Of a DNA stretch of 8,188 nucleotides, positions 5,109 to 8,188 are shown piece by piece. Numbering within the stretch: the stretch's first letter is position 1; each line of letters starts with the position of its first letter. The stretch is from UBA8437 sp963933195 (GTDB taxonomy: Bacteria; Planctomycetota; Planctomycetia; Planctomycetales; Planctomycetaceae), in the NCBI GenBank assembly GCA_963933195.1, contig CAWVUS010000245.1, positions 1-8,188 of the forward strand, written 5' to 3'. The translations under genes and the position numbers were made by a program. The notes beneath the pieces are model-generated. The model saw nothing but the letters and a program-made list of their open reading frames with translations, was not told the DNA's origin and did no database searches.

Positions 5109-7400
5109 ATGGACAACTTGGCCACAGCAGACTCGTCACCTCCGCATTCGCTTGATCCGGACCAATTGACCCCAGCACAGCGGGCTGCCGTGGACCACTT
5201 CGAAGGTCCACTGCTGATACTCGCCGGTCCGGGTTCCGGAAAAACTCGCGTGGTCACCCGCCGGATGGCACGGCTGGTTGAACGTGGTGTGGATCCCCGA
5301 CAGATCCTCGCGGTGACCTTCACCAACAAGGCTGCCGAGGAAATGGCAGCCCGGGTTGAGCGGCTCGTGGGAGGTCATCCGGTGGCAGTCAGCACCTTCC
5401 ACCGTTTTTGTGCGAGGCTGCTCAGAGACCATGCTGAACTGGTCGGGCTGCAGGCCAACTACACCATTCTCGACACGACCGATCAGAAACAGGTCGTCAG
5501 AACCGTCCTTGATGAACTCAACCTCGACGCGGTCCATTTCCCACCTGCCCGCATCAGTGGACGTATCAGCCGTGCAAAGAATGAACAGCAGACCGCGGAA
5601 TCCCTCGAAGCCAATTCGGCGGCACGAGTGGGAAACCACTTCCAGGAGGTCGTCGCTCGCGTGTATCCCCGTTACCAGGAGTTTCTGCTCCGTGCCAACG
5701 CCGTCGACTTCGACGATCTGCTGCTGCATGTGCAACAGTTACTGACCGAAAACCCCGAACTCCGTAGCCGCCTCGACAACCAGTATCGCTTTGTGATGGT
5801 CGACGAATACCAGGACACGAATCTCGTCCAGTACAGCATCGTCCGACTGCTCTCACACGATCATCCCAACCTGTGCGTCACAGGAGATCCCGACCAGTCC
5901 ATCTATGGCTGGCGCGGCGCTCGAGTCGACAACATCCTGCGATTCGAACAGGACTACCCCGACGCCACCGTGGTGCGACTCGAGGAGAATTTCCGCAGCA
6001 CAGCCGCGATCCTCCGCTCGGCCGATCAACTCATCGCCCACAACCAGCTCCGCAAGGCCAAGTCGCTGATAACACAAAACCCCGAGGGTGATGCCGTCGA
6101 ATTACTGGTTTACGCTTCGGCACAGGACGAGGCCCACGGTATCGCCGCTCGTATCCACGAACTGGTTTCACGCAACGAGTGCACCTATGGCGATTGCGCC
6201 ATATTTTACCGGGTGAACTCGATGTCGCGACAACTCGAACAGGCATTCTCGAGATGGGGAATTCCCTATCAAGTCATCGCTGGAGTGGCATTCTTCGAGA
6301 GAGCCGAGGTGAAAGATCTTCTCGGCTACCTACGACTGATTGAGAATCCGGCCGATGACGCCGCATTCGCCCGGGTGGTCAACAAGCCACCACGTCGAAT
6401 CGGCAAAGTCACTCAATCCAAGTTGTCCCGGTACGCCACCGCCGAGAAAATCAACCGGCTCGAAGCCGCTGCCCACGCCAAGCAGATCCCCAATCTCTCG
6501 AAACCCGCCACCACCGCCTTGTTGCGGTTTCATGAACTGATCGACGGACTGAACCTGGCCGATGCCGGCTCGGTAACCGAGTTGCTGAGGAACATCATTG
6601 ACCGCACCCGGTACACCGCCGGCTGGCAAACCGGCCTCGGTCAATCCTCCGAACAGGACATCCAGCGGCAGGGGGTCATCGACGAACTGCTGGCGCTGGC
6701 AACACATTATGACGAGGATTTCGGCGATGACCGATCGTTGGCCGGATTCCTGGAAATCACCAGCCTGGTGGCCGCCACAGACGCCATCGACCCATCACAG
6801 GGCAACGTCACCCTGATGACCCTCCATGCCGCCAAGGGCCTCGAGTTCCCCACGGTCTTCGTTATTGGTGTCGAGCAGAACCTGTTGCCCCACGAGAGGT
6901 CATTGCGAGACGACAATCCTCGTGAACTCGAGGAAGAACGACGGCTGCTGTTCGTCGGCATGACCCGGGCCATCGCCCGTCTGTCATTGACCCTGGCCGC
7001 CCAGCGTGACCTGCATGGGCAGTCCCGTTCGACGATTCCCAGCCAGTTTCTCAGTGAAATGCAACTCTCCATGCGGGACAACACCATCCCCGGAGACACG
7101 GCGGTCCCCAGGCCACCACTACCCGATGCCGGGAACAAATTGAGACGCTCCGGCATAGCCGATTCTCCACTGTTGACGACTGGCGCGGCCCTGCTCAATG
7201 GAACCGGTGAAGCCGCGACACTGGAACAGGGGTTCGCGGTGGGAATGTCTGTCAGGCATCCCCGCTATGGCCCGGGTACCGTCGTCGCCGTTGACGGCTT
7301 CGCCCGTAACCGCACCGTCACCGTGCGATTCGAAGACTCCGACGAAGGAGTCTCGTTCCAGGCCGCACACTGTCCGCTACAACCGATGGGCCGGTCGTAG
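5109..7400 (+). CDS. uvrD: UvrD/PcrA-type superfamily 1 DNA helicase
   Basis: A 763-residue ATP-driven 3'-5' DNA helicase of the UvrD/PcrA/Rep group, acting in nucleotide-excision repair, mismatch repair or clearing of stalled forks and RNA polymerase. All core motifs are intact and in order: Q motif LTPAQRAAV (20-28), Walker A AGPGSGKT (39-46, K45), Ia TFTNKAAEEM (70-79), STFHRF (95-100), Walker B VDEYQDTN (231-238), III TGDPDQSIYGWRGA (258-271), IV EENFRST (292-298), V TLHAAKGLEF (571-580) and VI FVGMTRA (615-621, arginine finger R620). A linker at about 660-708 leads to a C-terminal Tudor-like module (VRHPRYGPGTVVAV, 715-728), which in PcrA/UvrD contacts RNA polymerase; its end, GVSFQAAHCPLQPM, is divergent. 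It is slightly longer than typical PcrA. No RecB-like nuclease domain is present. The start ATG lacks a Shine-Dalgarno; no better in-frame start was seen. The recombinase gene follows after 54 nt. Confidence 0.95.
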   Translation: MDNLATADSSPPHSLDPDQLTPAQRAAVDHFEGPLLILAGPGSGKTRVVTRRMARLVERGVDPRQILAVTFTNKAAEEMAARVERLVGGHPVAVSTFHRFCARLLRDHAELVGLQANYTILDTTDQKQVVRTVLDELNLDAVHFPPARISGRISRAKNEQQTAESLEANSAARVGNHFQEVVARVYPRYQEFLLRANAVDFDDLLLHVQQLLTENPELRSRLDNQYRFVMVDEYQDTNLVQYSIVRLLSHDHPNLCVTGDPDQSIYGWRGARVDNILRFEQDYPDATVVRLEENFRSTAAILRSADQLIAHNQLRKAKSLITQNPEGDAVELLVYASAQDEAHGIAARIHELVSRNECTYGDCAIFYRVNSMSRQLEQAFSRWGIPYQVIAGVAFFERAEVKDLLGYLRLIENPADDAAFARVVNKPPRRIGKVTQSKLSRYATAEKINRLEAAAHAKQIPNLSKPATTALLRFHELIDGLNLADAGSVTELLRNIIDRTRYTAGWQTGLGQSSEQDIQRQGVIDELLALATHYDEDFGDDRSLAGFLEITSLVAATDAIDPSQGNVTLMTLHAAKGLEFPTVFVIGVEQNLLPHERSLRDDNPRELEEERRLLFVGMTRAIARLSLTLAAQRDLHGQSRSTIPSQFLSEMQLSMRDNTIPGDTAVPRPPLPDAGNKLRRSGIADSPLLTTGAALLNGTGEAATLEQGFAVGMSVRHPRYGPGTVVAVDGFARNRTVTVRFEDSDEGVSFQAAHCPLQPMGRS

Positions 7401-7415
7401 CGGTTCAACCCGACC

Positions 7416-7440
7416 GTCTCAAGCCAACGCGGACTGAGAC
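7416..7440 (+). repeat. Inverted repeat between helicase and recombinase genes
   Basis: GTCTCA (7416-7421) and TGAGAC (7435-7440) are exact reverse complements around 13 nt that can add a CC/GG pair inside. The element sits 15 bp after the helicase stop and 14 bp before the recombinase start. No T run follows, so it is not a clear terminator. It could modulate read-through or translation of the second gene, or be chance. Confidence 0.35.
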
Positions 7441-7454
7441 CGAACGATGGAGAT

Positions 7455-8188
7455 ATGGCACGTCGCGCCAACACCACCGAACGGTCTCGAACCGAACCGC
7501 TCCCCAGTCCGTTCGACAGCCACCTGTCGGCATTCCTGGCGTATCTCGAAGCCGAATGCGGACTGGCCGACAACACGGTGAAATCGTACCGGGGAGATCT
7601 GAAGGACTTTCTCGGTTGGTTGAGTGAACAACCAGGTGGGCCTGCCAAAGCGCTGGCCAACGTCGATTCGGAGACACTCCGCGACTACCTGCAGAAACTG
7701 CGTGACCGCCGACTGGCCACCAGTTCACTGGCCCGTCGGCTCAGCACCATCCGCACTTTCTACCGTTTCCTGGTTTTCGACGGAGTGTTGACCGAAACCG
7801 CCGTCGAAGAATTTCGTTCACCTCGCATGTGGCAACGGCTGCCCAAGGTTCTCGGAACCGAGGTCGTCGATCGACTGATCGACGAGCCCGGCCAGGTCAC
7901 AACCGACCGCTTCCCACTGCGAGACCGTTCATTGCTGGGGCTACTCTACGCTACCGGATGCCGCGCTTCGGAAGTCACCGGCCTGCAATTGCGAGATATT
8001 GACCTGGTCGAGGGACTGTGCCGCTGCCTGGGAAAGGGAAACAAGGAACGACTGGCGTTCATCGCCAGCCCCGTGATCCGGGCCACTCTCTCGGAATACC
8101 TCGACACCGAACGCTCCGCACTAGCCGGCCTCCAGACGCCCCCCTGGCTGTTCCTGACTCGCAGCGGCAATCAGCTCTCGCGAATCAC
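7455..8188 (+). CDS. xerD: Tyrosine recombinase XerC/XerD family, N-terminal 244 residues (3' end outside window)
   Basis: The frame runs from ATG 7455 to the window edge without a stop, so the last 50-60 residues of a protein of about 300 are missing. Xer recombinases resolve chromosome dimers at dif near the terminus, acting as a XerC/XerD pair with FtsK. The SAM-like core-binding domain covers about 23-120 (HLSAFLAYLEAE, NTVKSYRGDL, LARRLSTIRTFYRFL). The catalytic domain starts near 130 (LPKVLG). R170 in YATGCRASEV and K194 in GKGNKER are 24 residues apart, exactly as R148 and K172 in E. coli XerD. The H-x-x-R, second histidine and nucleophilic tyrosine lie beyond the edge. The D versus C assignment is a leaning; a fuller sequence or the partner gene would settle it. 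Ribosome site: GGAG at 7449-7452 is only two bases from the ATG, too close to be ideal. It is probably co-transcribed with the helicase. The ordinary genome-maintenance neighbour argues for a host Xer, not a mobile integrase. Confidence 0.9.
   Translation, partial: MARRANTTERSRTEPLPSPFDSHLSAFLAYLEAECGLADNTVKSYRGDLKDFLGWLSEQPGGPAKALANVDSETLRDYLQKLRDRRLATSSLARRLSTIRTFYRFLVFDGVLTETAVEEFRSPRMWQRLPKVLGTEVVDRLIDEPGQVTTDRFPLRDRSLLGLLYATGCRASEVTGLQLRDIDLVEGLCRCLGKGNKERLAFIASPVIRATLSEYLDTERSALAGLQTPPWLFLTRSGNQLSRI

Noticed and set aside
4856..5155. 99-codon open frame on the + strand across the divergent spacer
   Set aside because: It has no motif and no ribosome site, and it overlaps the helicase start in another frame.
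7398..7455. Possible helicase-recombinase fusion by read-through, since both genes share a frame and only one TAG lies between them
   Set aside because: One shared frame in three is expected by chance, the recombinase has its own ATG, and no read-through signal is visible.
7455..8188. Tyrosine recombinase as the integrase of a mobile island
   Set aside because: The sequence has the compact XerC/D layout, sits behind a housekeeping helicase, and no tRNA, attachment repeat or cargo gene is nearby in the window.

Overview
The window looks like an ordinary chromosomal segment from a member of the Planctomycetota. I infer this from three things: the GC-rich coding sequence (judged by eye), a ThuA-type C-terminus with the tryptophan-rich wording I associate with planctomycete paralogues, and a large secreted protein of a type I know mainly as 'hypothetical' in that phylum. 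No search was possible, so the phylum is a judgement and no genus is offered. I see no rRNA, tRNA, CRISPR array, transposase, phage gene or insertion-sequence end.

Layout. A ThuA-domain gene runs in from the left edge on the + strand and ends at 431. It is followed by a small hairpin plus seven T (likely terminator) and then a good sigma-70-like promoter (TTGCCC, 16 bp, TACAAT). That promoter serves a stand-alone 3-hydroxyacyl-CoA dehydrogenase gene (522-1541, +) with a near-perfect Shine-Dalgarno. Facing it is an aldo/keto reductase gene (1578-2498, -). The two genes converge on a 16-bp perfect palindrome that contains the reductase stop codon. Upstream of the reductase on the same strand, only 24 nt away, is a gene for a large exported protein of unknown function (2523-4745 or to 4853, -), so these two probably share a transcript.

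A roughly 255-360 bp divergent spacer with several short repeats separates this - strand pair from a + strand pair: a UvrD/PcrA-type DNA helicase (5109-7400) and, 54 nt further on, a XerC/XerD-type tyrosine recombinase (from 7455, cut by the right edge). Both of these act on chromosomal DNA, the helicase in repair and replication-transcription conflict and the recombinase in chromosome-dimer resolution. They are close enough to be co-transcribed.

How the parts fit: the two oxidoreductases are metabolic enzymes with no visible pathway partner here, the secreted protein is an orphan, and the helicase/recombinase pair is genome maintenance. I did not find a new defence, mobile or biosynthetic system. 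The items most worth a second look are the unknown secreted protein, the repeat-bearing divergent spacer, the palindrome between the convergent genes, and the unusual active-site wording of the dehydrogenase.
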